From an uncultured Dyadobacter sp. (GTDB lineage: Bacteria; Bacteroidota; Bacteroidia; Cytophagales; Spirosomataceae): a stretch of DNA of 8,970 nucleotides. The stretch spans positions 1 to 8,970 of the forward strand of contig CALGRQ010000298.1 in NCBI GenBank assembly GCA_937880795.1. The letters are read 5' to 3'. Shown here piece by piece: positions 1 to 5,278 of the stretch; the stretch's first letter is position 1; every line of letters starts with the position of its first letter. The notes under the pieces were generated by a model. The model was not told where the DNA came from, made no database searches, and worked only from the letters and a program-made list of their open reading frames with translations. The translations under genes were made by a program, and so were the position numbers.

Positions 1-42
1 CCTAACTGTCAGATTAAATCGTAGCTATTTCACCTAATATGG

Positions 43-1119
43 CTACATAGTAGCGGCTTCTCTACACATTTTATCTTTATCTAGTTTATAAATAATCCAC
101 TCATTCTCATAATTGCAGTATAACATAGATCTATAAACATGTATTCGTGTAGACCTCTTATGGTTGTTAAGCGGCAATAGAAAACTTCCAACATACTTGC
201 CTTTTACCAAATTGTACACATCTATAATTTCATGTTTATCTAAAGTCTCATAACTTTCATCATTTGAAATTGCGTTTGAGCTTATATATAACAAACTGTC
301 GTAAAATGTAGATATTCTATTTACAATAAACGCCGGTCCCTTTTGCGAAATAGTAGTCTTTTTACCTGATACCGCCTTTTCAACTTGCATTTGATACTGT
401 GTAAACGTATCGATTGTATTTCCTACTCTAATCAAATTGAGATTGGTATCAATCAATTGATACACGTTCTTATAGCAATATACATATGCAATTAAGCTCG
501 TTTTTCGATCGAAATCAAGAAATCCGTCAGTTACCATACCTGCATCATGCCTAATATCAGAAATATTGCTTTCGGGCTTCAAATAGCCCGAATCCGGGTA
601 ATATTTAAAAAATACTTGATCCTTTTTTGAAAAATCTAATTTCCTTAATACATAGCTATTATTAGCTAATGAAATTACTCTTGTAATACTTCCAGGGTTG
701 AATGTATCAACTTTTACTGAGGTCCCGGATAATTTCCCAAATGCAACACTTGGTCTATTCCCGGAAAAAATTCTAAAATCAGGTGAATCTACTCTTGTGA
801 TAAAAAAATGCGATGATCTGTCAACAAACTCTTTATCTAATTGGACTGAGATCGATCCAACGTTGGAGAGCAGGCTATCGGTAATTAGAATCTCGTGGGG
901 ATCTTCCGTCGAAAGGTATATTCTATTCTGAGACATCCCAGTTATCTCGGACTTTTTGGAAGAAGGCACTACCGACGTGACCTTTGTTACCACGGATGTA
1001 AAGTAAGTTCGGTCAAATCCCCTATTTAACATTCGTGGTCTTACAAATAAGAACCAAAGCAATACGATAACAAGTATCCCAGACAACAAGATAAGTATGA
1101 TTTTAATTATGGTTTTCAT
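43..1119 (-). CDS. Membrane-anchored periplasmic protein, possible beta-propeller, unknown function
   Basis: This 358-residue protein begins with a Lys-flanked hydrophobic helix (about residues 4-27) followed by Arg/Lys residues, so it is probably anchored in the inner membrane with its body in the periplasm. I chose the ATG at 1119 because it places this helix at the N-terminus; the frame stays open to 1194, but that extension would read through the hairpin at 1151-1179. The body is rich in short beta-strand-like runs with repeated blade-like patterns such as IYLSTEDPHEIL, VYQLIDTNLNLI and IIDVYNLVKGKYVG. That suggests a six- or seven-bladed propeller of the kind common in Bacteroidota, but I recognise no family signature, so the fold is inference. 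It is the last gene of the minus-strand cluster with the Cys-pair proteins and the MauE-like protein, 74 bases downstream of the nearest one and separated from it by a terminator-like hairpin. Its substrate or partner is unknown. Confidence 0.8.
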   Translation of the reverse strand: MKTIIKIILILLSGILVIVLLWFLFVRPRMLNRGFDRTYFTSVVTKVTSVVPSSKKSEITGMSQNRIYLSTEDPHEILITDSLLSNVGSISVQLDKEFVDRSSHFFITRVDSPDFRIFSGNRPSVAFGKLSGTSVKVDTFNPGSITRVISLANNSYVLRKLDFSKKDQVFFKYYPDSGYLKPESNISDIRHDAGMVTDGFLDFDRKTSLIAYVYCYKNVYQLIDTNLNLIRVGNTIDTFTQYQMQVEKAVSGKKTTISQKGPAFIVNRISTFYDSLLYISSNAISNDESYETLDKHEIIDVYNLVKGKYVGSFLLPLNNHKRSTRIHVYRSMLYCNYENEWIIYKLDKDKMCREAATM

Positions 1120-1150
1120 TTTGACTATTCTTCGACTTTTTACAATACAA

Positions 1151-1179
1151 AAGGGGCTACTAAATTTTAGTAGCCCCTT
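1151..1179 (-). terminator. Strong intergenic hairpin, likely intrinsic terminator
   Basis: A near-perfect inverted repeat has arms AAGGGGCTACTA and TAGTAGCCCCTT, giving at least 12 bp of stem with a loop of about 5 nt. Read on the minus strand it lies 14 bases after the stop codon of the small exported protein at 1194-1415 and is followed by the T-rich run TTGTATTGT. Position and tail fit an intrinsic terminator or attenuator for that small gene. It lies 31 bases ahead of the next start codon (1119), so any read-through would set how much of the downstream anchored protein is made. Confidence 0.75.
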
Positions 1180-1193
1180 AAAGCACAAATTCA

Positions 1194-1415
1194 TTACGGT
1201 TTCAGCACGAAAGTGCTAGTTTCTTGACCGAATTCGTCAAGCAGAACAGCGCATTGGCGAACGTTTGCACCAGGGCAATAGGTGGATTTAATCACAGCGT
1301 CAGACTGGTTAGAAATGATTGTTCCAGAGGGAATCAGTTTCCAGTCACCGGTAACTGCGAAAGTTGTAGCGGCAGCGAACAATACTGCTGCAGTCAAAGA
1401 AAGCATCTTTTTCAT
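1194..1415 (-). CDS. Small exported Cys-pair protein, DUF6520-like (copy 1)
   Basis: The 73-residue protein starts with MKKMLSLTAAVLFAAATTFA, a clear signal peptide with a likely cleavage site after the final Ala, leaving about 53 mature residues. The mature part has GDWKL near its N-terminus, a C-x7-C pair (YCPGANVRQCAV), LDEFG, and the terminal FVLKP. Size, signal peptide and C-terminal Cys pair match the small Bacteroidota DUF6520-type proteins as I know them; their function is undescribed. The start at 1415 was preferred over upstream in-frame starts (open to 1553) because it gives the signal peptide at residue 1 and avoids overlap with the neighbouring gene at 1510-1767. It is paralogous to the genes at 2224-2472 (close) and 1510-1767 (distant). 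The two Cys probably form a disulfide or a modified site in the periplasm, possibly handled by the adjacent MauE-like protein (inference). Confidence 0.85.
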   Translation of the reverse strand: MKKMLSLTAAVLFAAATTFAVTGDWKLIPSGTIISNQSDAVIKSTYCPGANVRQCAVLLDEFGQETSTFVLKP

Positions 1416-1509
1416 GGTTAAAAAATTAACTTTTCTTAATAAATAGCCTACTCTTTTCTTCAGGTTTTCGGCTACCCCTGCTTTATGCATAAATATCTTG
1501 TTAATACGG

Positions 1510-1767
1510 TTATGGCTTGAATATGTAGTTGGAAACAGAATTACCTGACTCATCTAATTCAACAGCACAAATGCTACTCCGGCCGAATTTGCAGTATTTG
1601 AACATAACTTCGGTTTCAGTTATATTATGGGCCGAGCCAATACCAACCAAGTACCAGTCCTTTGAGTGTACATTATTAGCCACCTGAGAAAATAAAAATA
1701 CCAGCAAGATAAATACGAACTTGAATGGCACTAATTTACTCTTACAACAAATTTCACACAGCAACAT
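1510..1767 (-). CDS. Small exported Cys-pair protein, divergent paralog (copy 2)
   Basis: This 85-residue protein has a long hydrophobic stretch (about residues 13-28) after a short basic N-terminus, consistent with a signal peptide, then KDWYLV, a C-x7-C pair (YCKFGRSSICAV), LDESG and terminal YIFKP. The same landmarks occur in the same order in the proteins at 1194-1415 and 2224-2472, with Trp-to-Cys spacing of 20 residues here against 21 in the other two, so it is a diverged member of that set. Its start codon lies inside the end of the MauE-like gene (14-base overlap), which suggests translational coupling. Odd points are three Cys residues close together before the hydrophobic core (C4, C7, C8) and the low identity to its paralogs outside the landmarks. 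A shorter start is not available in frame as ATG before the hydrophobic core. Confidence 0.75.
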   Translation of the reverse strand: MLLCEICCKSKLVPFKFVFILLVFLFSQVANNVHSKDWYLVGIGSAHNITETEVMFKYCKFGRSSICAVELDESGNSVSNYIFKP

Positions 1768-2197
1768 TTTCTTTATTTTCTTTAGTTATTAGTAAAATTC
1801 CCATAATTGAAATGATGATAAAGAATAGATTGAAATAAATATGGGCCTCCCAGGTTAGCATTGAAATCACTCCTCCACAGGAACAAGGAATATAATAGCT
1901 ATAATTAAGCATAGCAATTATATATGCAGTAAAAACCGTCATCAAAAGTAAAGAAGCATAAAAGCCCATCAATACTGTCCTCGACACGATTAAAAGAGCA
2001 ACAATTACTAACTCTGCAACAGGAATAAACCAACCAATAAAGTTTGCATAATCACCGATAAATGGTGAATCATTCAATTTACTAACAGAATCATTATAGG
2101 TGAGTAATTTCGTGACAGCTGCATACCCAAAAAGTAATATCAACAAATTTGAAAAAACCCCTACTATATTCCTTCTTAATTTATGAGAAATATTCAT
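1754..2197 (-). CDS. MauE/DoxX-like redox-associated inner-membrane protein
   Basis: The 147-residue protein has four predicted membrane helices (about 12-33, 55-72, 76-98, 119-137). The motif PCSCGG (104-109) sits just before the last helix and is followed by LTWEAHIYFN, a pattern I associate with the Bacteroidota MauE/DoxX-like family. MauE proper is needed for forming disulfides and the tryptophan-derived cofactor in the small subunit of methylamine dehydrogenase; relatives are thought to pass electrons to or from periplasmic thiols. The CxC pair at the membrane edge is the likely redox site. It lies between genes for small exported Cys-pair proteins, overlapping one of them, which makes those the natural substrates (inference). 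The ATG at 2197 was chosen because homologs begin near there with a basic stretch before helix 1; the in-frame ATG at 2233 would add 12 residues and overlap the upstream gene by 10 bases. Confidence 0.85.
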   Translation of the reverse strand: MNISHKLRRNIVGVFSNLLILLFGYAAVTKLLTYNDSVSKLNDSPFIGDYANFIGWFIPVAELVIVALLIVSRTVLMGFYASLLLMTVFTAYIIAMLNYSYYIPCSCGGVISMLTWEAHIYFNLFFIIISIMGILLITKENKENVAV

Positions 2198-2223
2198 GTA
2201 TAATAATTTACTTTGCCATGAAT

Positions 2224-2472
2224 TTATGGCCATAGTACATAAAAGCTTGTTTCATGTCCTAACTCATCAAGCAGAACTGCACATTGATGTACAGCAACAC
2301 CCGGGCAAAAATTAGAGGAAATAGTTGCTTCACTAACATTCGCGACTAACTGTTCCGTTCGGAGAATTTTCCAATCACCTATTATGGCGTATGCTGATGT
2401 TATTGAAAATAAAATTGCGGCAAGTAATGAAAGGAACTTACTCAAAGTGGCTCTATTCGGGTTCAAATACAT
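2224..2472 (-). CDS. Small exported Cys-pair protein, DUF6520-like (copy 3)
   Basis: From the ATG at 2472 this is an 82-residue protein with a signal-peptide core FLSLLAAILFSITSAYA, then GDWKI, a C-x7-C pair (FCPGVAVHQCAV), LDELG and terminal YVLWP. It is the closest paralog of the protein at 1194-1415; identity continues at DNA level over the 3' half, pointing to a local duplication. The start is uncertain. In-frame ATGs exist at 2514 and 2472, but aligning with the paralog puts the paralog's ATG opposite a TTG codon at 2445. Starting there would give exactly 73 residues, the paralog's length, and a more compact signal peptide. It is the first small gene of the cluster in transcription order, with the MauE-like gene 26 bases downstream. 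Function is unknown; a role as a periplasmic thiol-bearing substrate is inferred. Confidence 0.8.
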   Translation of the reverse strand: MYLNPNRATLSKFLSLLAAILFSITSAYAIIGDWKILRTEQLVANVSEATISSNFCPGVAVHQCAVLLDELGHETSFYVLWP

Positions 2473-2599
2473 ATGGTTATTATTGAAATAGAAAAATCTG
2501 GGAAACGATAGCATTTGTCTTTAAGCTCTTCATGGTCTTCTTTTTGTTTAATCGAAATTAGTACCCCGCACTGAAATAAAACGTCAGTGTTAAAAAACT

Positions 2600-3820
2600 T
2601 CAAGCTATTTCGAAAATATTTTTCCTTATATGTCCCTTTCTCCAATAATACCCCCCTGCCATTCCTTGAATATCAAACAGAGATTTATATATGTACTGGT
2701 GGCGGATCTTTGTCTTACTAGCAGCTTCCGCTACCGATTCATATACCGCCATTGGCTCACCGGTTCGATCAAATTGCGTAACAGGTATCTTCTTCCTGGT
2801 ATTCTTGTCTTTTAGATCAGAAATCTTAAGTGGTTGGCCATTAAACAGTGCATCTGATATTTGATATGCTTTTTTCGTAAAATCAACTTCTAACAAATTT
2901 CCCTGCTTCCAATAAAAACCGCCGCCGTGCGTCAGCTTTCCGGATATAGCACTTGAAATCTGCTTATGTGCGATCCCTGTAATATTTGCTGCTAGTGACT
3001 TAGCCGAGTAAGTGGCAAGAACTTCATTATTGAGGCTTAACTGGGTTACAGGGATACCTCTTTTTGCTTTATATCCAATTGACTTTTTCCGGACTATAAT
3101 GTCGATATCGCGTCGAGTTATCCTGTTTGCATTTCCACGGCGCCAGTAGAATCCATTCACCATAACCTCAGGGTGATTAAGCGCACGCACAATTTTGGAA
3201 TACGCGACCTGTTCAACCTTTGAAGCATCTGTTATACTTTTTAAAGTAGCAACTATTTTACCATCCTCATTGTATTTAGAAACTACCTTGCTTGATTTTT
3301 GAACGTTTTGGGCGATAATTTCAAGATGTTTGGTGGGGTTTGTCTTAAAGTGACTGAGTTGCCTGCCCATATAATAGGACTTCTGATTTTTAGCATGATA
3401 ATCCAGCAATTCAAGGTTTTCTGGATATATTTCGAGCCCATTATTGTTTTTATAAGAAATAACCAACTTAGGGTTCTTCAAATCAAAATGTTCAACAAAC
3501 TGATAATATACTATTCTGGCAACCTGTAGATTATGTACATCCCCTTGCACTGTAAGAGTTACCTGCAGTCTATACGACCAATCTTTTAAGTGTAGATTCC
3601 TGTCTCGATTAATTCCGGCAAGAATGATCTGCCTTGCTTTTCTATAGGGGCGCCCAAGACAATCATAACTTTTCCTTTCAGCTCTTAGAACTCTGCCATA
3701 ATTGGAAATAAAGTAATACCCTTCTAAGCCAGGTACGTCTTTCCATACCTCGCCCGGCCTATCTGTTAAACTTATATCACGATGGGCCGGTACAAACTGA
3801 TTTAAGCCCTTTTCTTCCAT
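2600..3820 (-). CDS. NUMOD4 protein with three NUMOD1-like repeats and decayed HNH-like segment
   Basis: The 406-residue protein opens with a NUMOD4 domain (about residues 24-49, EVWKDVPGLEGYYFISNYG). A segment at about 99-143 follows the layout of an HNH nuclease core, with ISYKNNN and YPENLELL standing where such enzymes usually have NHxDGN and NxxxNLE. The catalytic His is not there, so nuclease activity is doubtful. Three repeats of about 52 residues follow (about 179-230, 257-308, 346-397), each beginning with a strand such as PVTQFDRTGEPMAVY, a helix-turn-helix-like middle, and ending GGFYWKQGN or similar; these are NUMOD1-type DNA-binding modules of homing endonucleases. The likely role is sequence-specific DNA binding. 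I chose the ATG at 3820 over an in-frame GTG at 3826. It lies 87 bases downstream of the XRE-type regulator on the same strand and may be controlled by it. Confidence 0.85.
   Translation of the reverse strand: MEEKGLNQFVPAHRDISLTDRPGEVWKDVPGLEGYYFISNYGRVLRAERKSYDCLGRPYRKARQIILAGINRDRNLHLKDWSYRLQVTLTVQGDVHNLQVARIVYYQFVEHFDLKNPKLVISYKNNNGLEIYPENLELLDYHAKNQKSYYMGRQLSHFKTNPTKHLEIIAQNVQKSSKVVSKYNEDGKIVATLKSITDASKVEQVAYSKIVRALNHPEVMVNGFYWRRGNANRITRRDIDIIVRKKSIGYKAKRGIPVTQLSLNNEVLATYSAKSLAANITGIAHKQISSAISGKLTHGGGFYWKQGNLLEVDFTKKAYQISDALFNGQPLKISDLKDKNTRKKIPVTQFDRTGEPMAVYESVAEAASKTKIRHQYIYKSLFDIQGMAGGYYWRKGHIRKNIFEIA
2630..3286 (-). repeat. Three tandem NUMOD1-like protein repeats within the NUMOD4 gene
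   Basis: The repeat units, each about 156 bases, lie at about 3286-3131, 3052-2897 and 2785-2630 in reading order. They are separated by spacers of roughly 78 and 111 bases. Shared landmarks are an opening (P)V(T/S)(Q/K)(F/Y/L), a Y/T-S-x3-A helix, and a closing GG(F/Y)YW(R/K)(R/Q/K)G. The units are diverged at DNA level, so this is an old duplication inside the coding sequence and not a recent DNA repeat. Confidence 0.75.
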
Positions 3821-3828
3821 AAGCACTG

Positions 3829-3852
3829 GTGTTATCTGGATAATGATAACAC
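3829..3852. promoter_or_regulatory. Inverted repeat ahead of the NUMOD4 gene
   Basis: The perfect 8-bp arms GTGTTATC and GATAACAC flank an 8-base spacer, ending 8 bases upstream of the NUMOD4 start codon at 3820. Its place in the short leader makes it a candidate operator or a translation-blocking hairpin. It shares the ATAAC/GTTAT core with the palindrome at 4182-4201, but with the half-sites in the opposite order, so a common binding protein is only a guess. Confidence 0.4.
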
Positions 3853-3869
3853 AAGTCTAGGCAACTTTA

Positions 3870-3884
3870 GCGAACCTGGTTCGC
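3870..3884. promoter_or_regulatory. Short G+C-rich palindrome between XRE and NUMOD4 genes
   Basis: The sequence GCGAACCTGGTTCGC has 7-bp arms around one central base, or a 6-bp stem with a 3-base loop. It lies 24 bases after the XRE stop codon in reading order. It could be a second operator or a weak terminator, but the minus-strand sequence after it (TAAAGTTGCC) is not T-rich, so I do not call it a terminator. Confidence 0.35.
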
Positions 3885-3907
3885 AGTGTCCGCGGTAAGA
3901 ATGTCCT

Positions 3908-4141
3908 TCAAAAAGGCTTATCGGGCATAAAATCCTTTGGTGAGCACTGAAGCACCTTCGCTATTTCATTCAGCATTCTTGTAGAAAAGAATTTGCCGCG
4001 CTGCGGACTTTCAAACTGGCTAATATAGCCTTCAGATTTACCTAGACGAAAAGAAAGTTCCTCCTGAGTCAATTTTAATTCAACCCTTCTTTGTCTTATT
4101 TTATCTATTATATGTAGATCTATCGGTGAAAGTTTCGGCAT
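3908..4141 (-). CDS. XRE/Cro-type helix-turn-helix regulator
   Basis: The 77-residue protein is essentially a single HTH_3 (Cro/C1-type) domain, about residues 14-71. IRQRRVELKLTQEELSFRLG forms the first helices and the turn, GKSEGYISQFES is the recognition helix, and MLNEIAKVLQCSPKDFM closes the five-helix bundle. It has no extra sensor or peptidase domain, so it probably acts as a dimeric repressor in the cytoplasm. The ATG at 4141 gives a normal length with no earlier in-frame alternative needed. A perfect 20-bp palindrome begins 40 bases upstream of the start codon, as expected for autoregulation. The next gene downstream encodes the NUMOD4 protein, which it may control. Single-domain XRE proteins also occur as restriction-modification controllers and as antitoxins, but no partner of those kinds is visible. 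Confidence 0.85.
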   Translation of the reverse strand: MPKLSPIDLHIIDKIRQRRVELKLTQEELSFRLGKSEGYISQFESPQRGKFFSTRMLNEIAKVLQCSPKDFMPDKPF

Positions 4142-4181
4142 ACCATTTTTTCCGCAATCAACCGCACTCTTTCAATTTTCT

Positions 4182-4201
4182 TACATAACTATAGTTATGT
4201 A
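4182..4201. promoter_or_regulatory. Perfect 20-bp palindrome, candidate operator of the XRE regulator
   Basis: The sequence TACATAACTATAGTTATGTA reads identically on both strands. It lies 41-60 bases upstream of the XRE start codon. Its right half on the minus strand contains TAGTTATG, one mismatch from the Bacteroidota -7 element TAnnTTTG, so a bound dimer would cover the putative promoter. Two-fold symmetry, length and position fit an operator for a Cro-like dimer. Confidence 0.6.
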
Positions 4202-4273
4202 TTATGAAGAAAAATCGCTAAATTGCTGTAGTGTAAGCACAAGAATGGGAAAAGTGTCCGAATAATATATTTT

Positions 4274-4296
4274 ATAACTTTTATTTTTTAAGTTAT
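4274..4296. promoter_or_regulatory. A/T-rich inverted repeat sharing half-sites with the palindrome
   Basis: The arms ATAACTT and AAGTTAT are separated by 9 A/T-only bases. They contain the same ATAACT and AGTTAT half-sites as the palindrome at 4182-4201, in the same order but spaced wider. It lies about 20 bases upstream of the possible promoter at 4317-4324. In such A/T-rich sequence a chance occurrence is quite possible. Confidence 0.25.
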
Positions 4297-4316
4297 GGAT
4301 ACAGGGTAAAATATTA

Positions 4317-4324
4317 TTACTTTG
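4317..4324 (+). promoter_or_regulatory. Possible Bacteroidota-type -7 element
   Basis: TTACTTTG matches the TAnnTTTG consensus of Bacteroidota housekeeping promoters at all but one fixed position, in an A/T-rich setting just before the sequence turns G+C-richer. No convincing -33 TTTG was found. If real, transcription would begin near 4330 and run into the structured element at 4350-4506. Confidence 0.3.
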
Positions 4325-4329
4325 CGAAT

Positions 4330-4515
4330 CTCAAAACAGATCGCAATGTCATCGTCTAATCCTGGGGAGCTTGGCGGCACCAGGATTACAAGGGCGATGC
4401 CTGCGTACCATATGGGCGCAGGCTCGCTTGTTGTTGTATCCGTTGCCGCCAAGCTCCACGGATCGCTTCAAGATAGAGCCATGCGCCCACCCATTTTATG
4501 GCGGCGTTTATTCAT
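4330..4515 (+). ncRNA. Candidate structured RNA or leader of unknown class
   Basis: Most of the 563-base gap 4142-4704 is plain A/T-rich sequence, but this part is highly structured. A long hairpin spans 4366-4457: 14 perfect pairs (4366-4379 with 4444-4457), then GGAT/ATCC, ACAA/TTGT, GCGA/TCGC and GCCTGCG/CGCAGGC, with a tip containing CCATATGG. A competing hairpin pairs TAATCCTGG (4357-4365) with CCAGGATTA (4380-4388), extended by CATCG (4350-4354) with CGATG (4395-4399). Its 14-base loop is exactly the 5' arm of the long hairpin. A terminator-like hairpin follows at 4484-4506. A possible promoter precedes it. I do not recognise 6S, SRP, tmRNA, RNase P or a known riboswitch. It could be a free RNA, an attenuator leader for the sigma operon starting at 4705, or a mobile-element end. 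Strand is assigned from the promoter- and terminator-like flanks only. Confidence 0.35.
4484..4506 (+). terminator. Terminator-like hairpin after the structured element
   Basis: CGCC (4484-4487) pairs with GGCG (4503-4506) and CCAT (4491-4494) with ATGG (4498-4501), leaving a TTT loop and a small internal loop. TTTATTC follows directly and TTTTT a little later. The imperfect stem and interrupted T-run make it a moderate candidate for an intrinsic terminator or attenuator on the plus strand. Confidence 0.35.
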
Positions 4516-4704
4516 AGTTTTTAGTGGGATGTGCAGTAAATTATCGCGTAATTAAACCATATGGAGGATAAAAGCGTATATTGAAGACTGGCTTTTGCCT
4601 AAATTTCCCCAAAATAGCTTAATTCCTTCCTTTTTTCATGCGTAAGTGACGGAAAATCAATCCAAAACTGCTACTTCTTGCCGCTAATTTCATAATTTTA
4701 TGAT

Positions 4705-5265
4705 ATGGGTAACGATCCTCTGTTGCTAAAGCTGAAGGCCGGGGAGCCGGACGCTTTTAAGGAACTCTATACGGCATTCTATGACATGTTATATGTTAAG
4801 GCATTCAGTGTGGTACGTGACGAATTTGTCGCCAAAGATTTAGTACAAGACTGTTTCATTGAAATTTTTGAGAAAAAAACATATACCCTAGTTCATACCT
4901 CCCTACAGGCGCTCCTTATAGTAATTGTGCGAAGAAAATGTTGTGTTTATTTAAGAAATCAAAGACGCCTGAGGGAAAAGGTGCAAAAATACAGGGCTGC
5001 CGAAGTTATTCGACAGGAATTTGAATGCATTGATTTTTTATCCAGTCATATTCAACAACACGAGATCCAAGTAAGGGATGAAAAACTTAGAAAAGCACTG
5101 ACCAACCTATCGCCCCAAGAAAAGAAAGTGGTTGACCAGGTATATGTATACGGTAAAAGCCATGCCGATGCAGCAGAAGCCACAGGCATGAATCACCATA
5201 CATTTCATACCTATATCTACCGTGCGGTCAATAAATTAAAAAAATACGTTCAATTAGCTTCCTAA
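4705..5265 (+). CDS. ECF-type RNA polymerase sigma factor (sigma-70 family)
   Basis: The 186-residue protein has sigma region 2 at about residues 8-85 (LKAGEPDAFKELY, then AKDLVQDCFIEIFEKK, the core-binding and -10 recognition part). Region 4 at about 130-182 (LSPQEKKVVDQVYVYGKS, then a helix-turn-helix ending TYIYRAVNKLKKYV) contacts the -35 element. Region 3 is absent, as in all ECF sigma factors, and the length is normal. The start at 4705 gives region 2 at the usual distance. The FecR-like gene begins 13 bases after the stop, the classic sigma/anti-sigma pair in which an envelope signal frees the sigma factor for transcription. Region 2 is less conserved than usual around residues 60-75 (TLVHTSLQALLIVIVRR). 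No target receptor gene lies downstream in this window, so its regulon is unknown. Confidence 0.93.
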   Translation: MGNDPLLLKLKAGEPDAFKELYTAFYDMLYVKAFSVVRDEFVAKDLVQDCFIEIFEKKTYTLVHTSLQALLIVIVRRKCCVYLRNQRRLREKVQKYRAAEVIRQEFECIDFLSSHIQQHEIQVRDEKLRKALTNLSPQEKKVVDQVYVYGKSHADAAEATGMNHHTFHTYIYRAVNKLKKYVQLAS

Positions 5266-5278
5266 CCCTTAGTTTCTA

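Noticed and set aside
1120..1194. N-terminal extension of the anchored protein
   Set aside because: It would be encoded by the terminator hairpin and overlap the end of the previous gene; the membrane helix fits a start at 1119.
1416..1553. N-terminal extension of the Cys-pair protein at 1194-1415
   Set aside because: It would bury the signal peptide inside the protein and overlap the neighbouring small gene.
2463..2645. 60-codon minus-strand frame between the NUMOD4 gene and the first Cys-pair gene
   Set aside because: It overlaps the NUMOD4 3' end and the next start, with no signal peptide or family pattern.
4322..4555. A 77-codon plus-strand frame starting at TTG
   Set aside because: It covers the large hairpin element, its composition is dictated by the stems, it needs a TTG start and the peptide resembles nothing I know.
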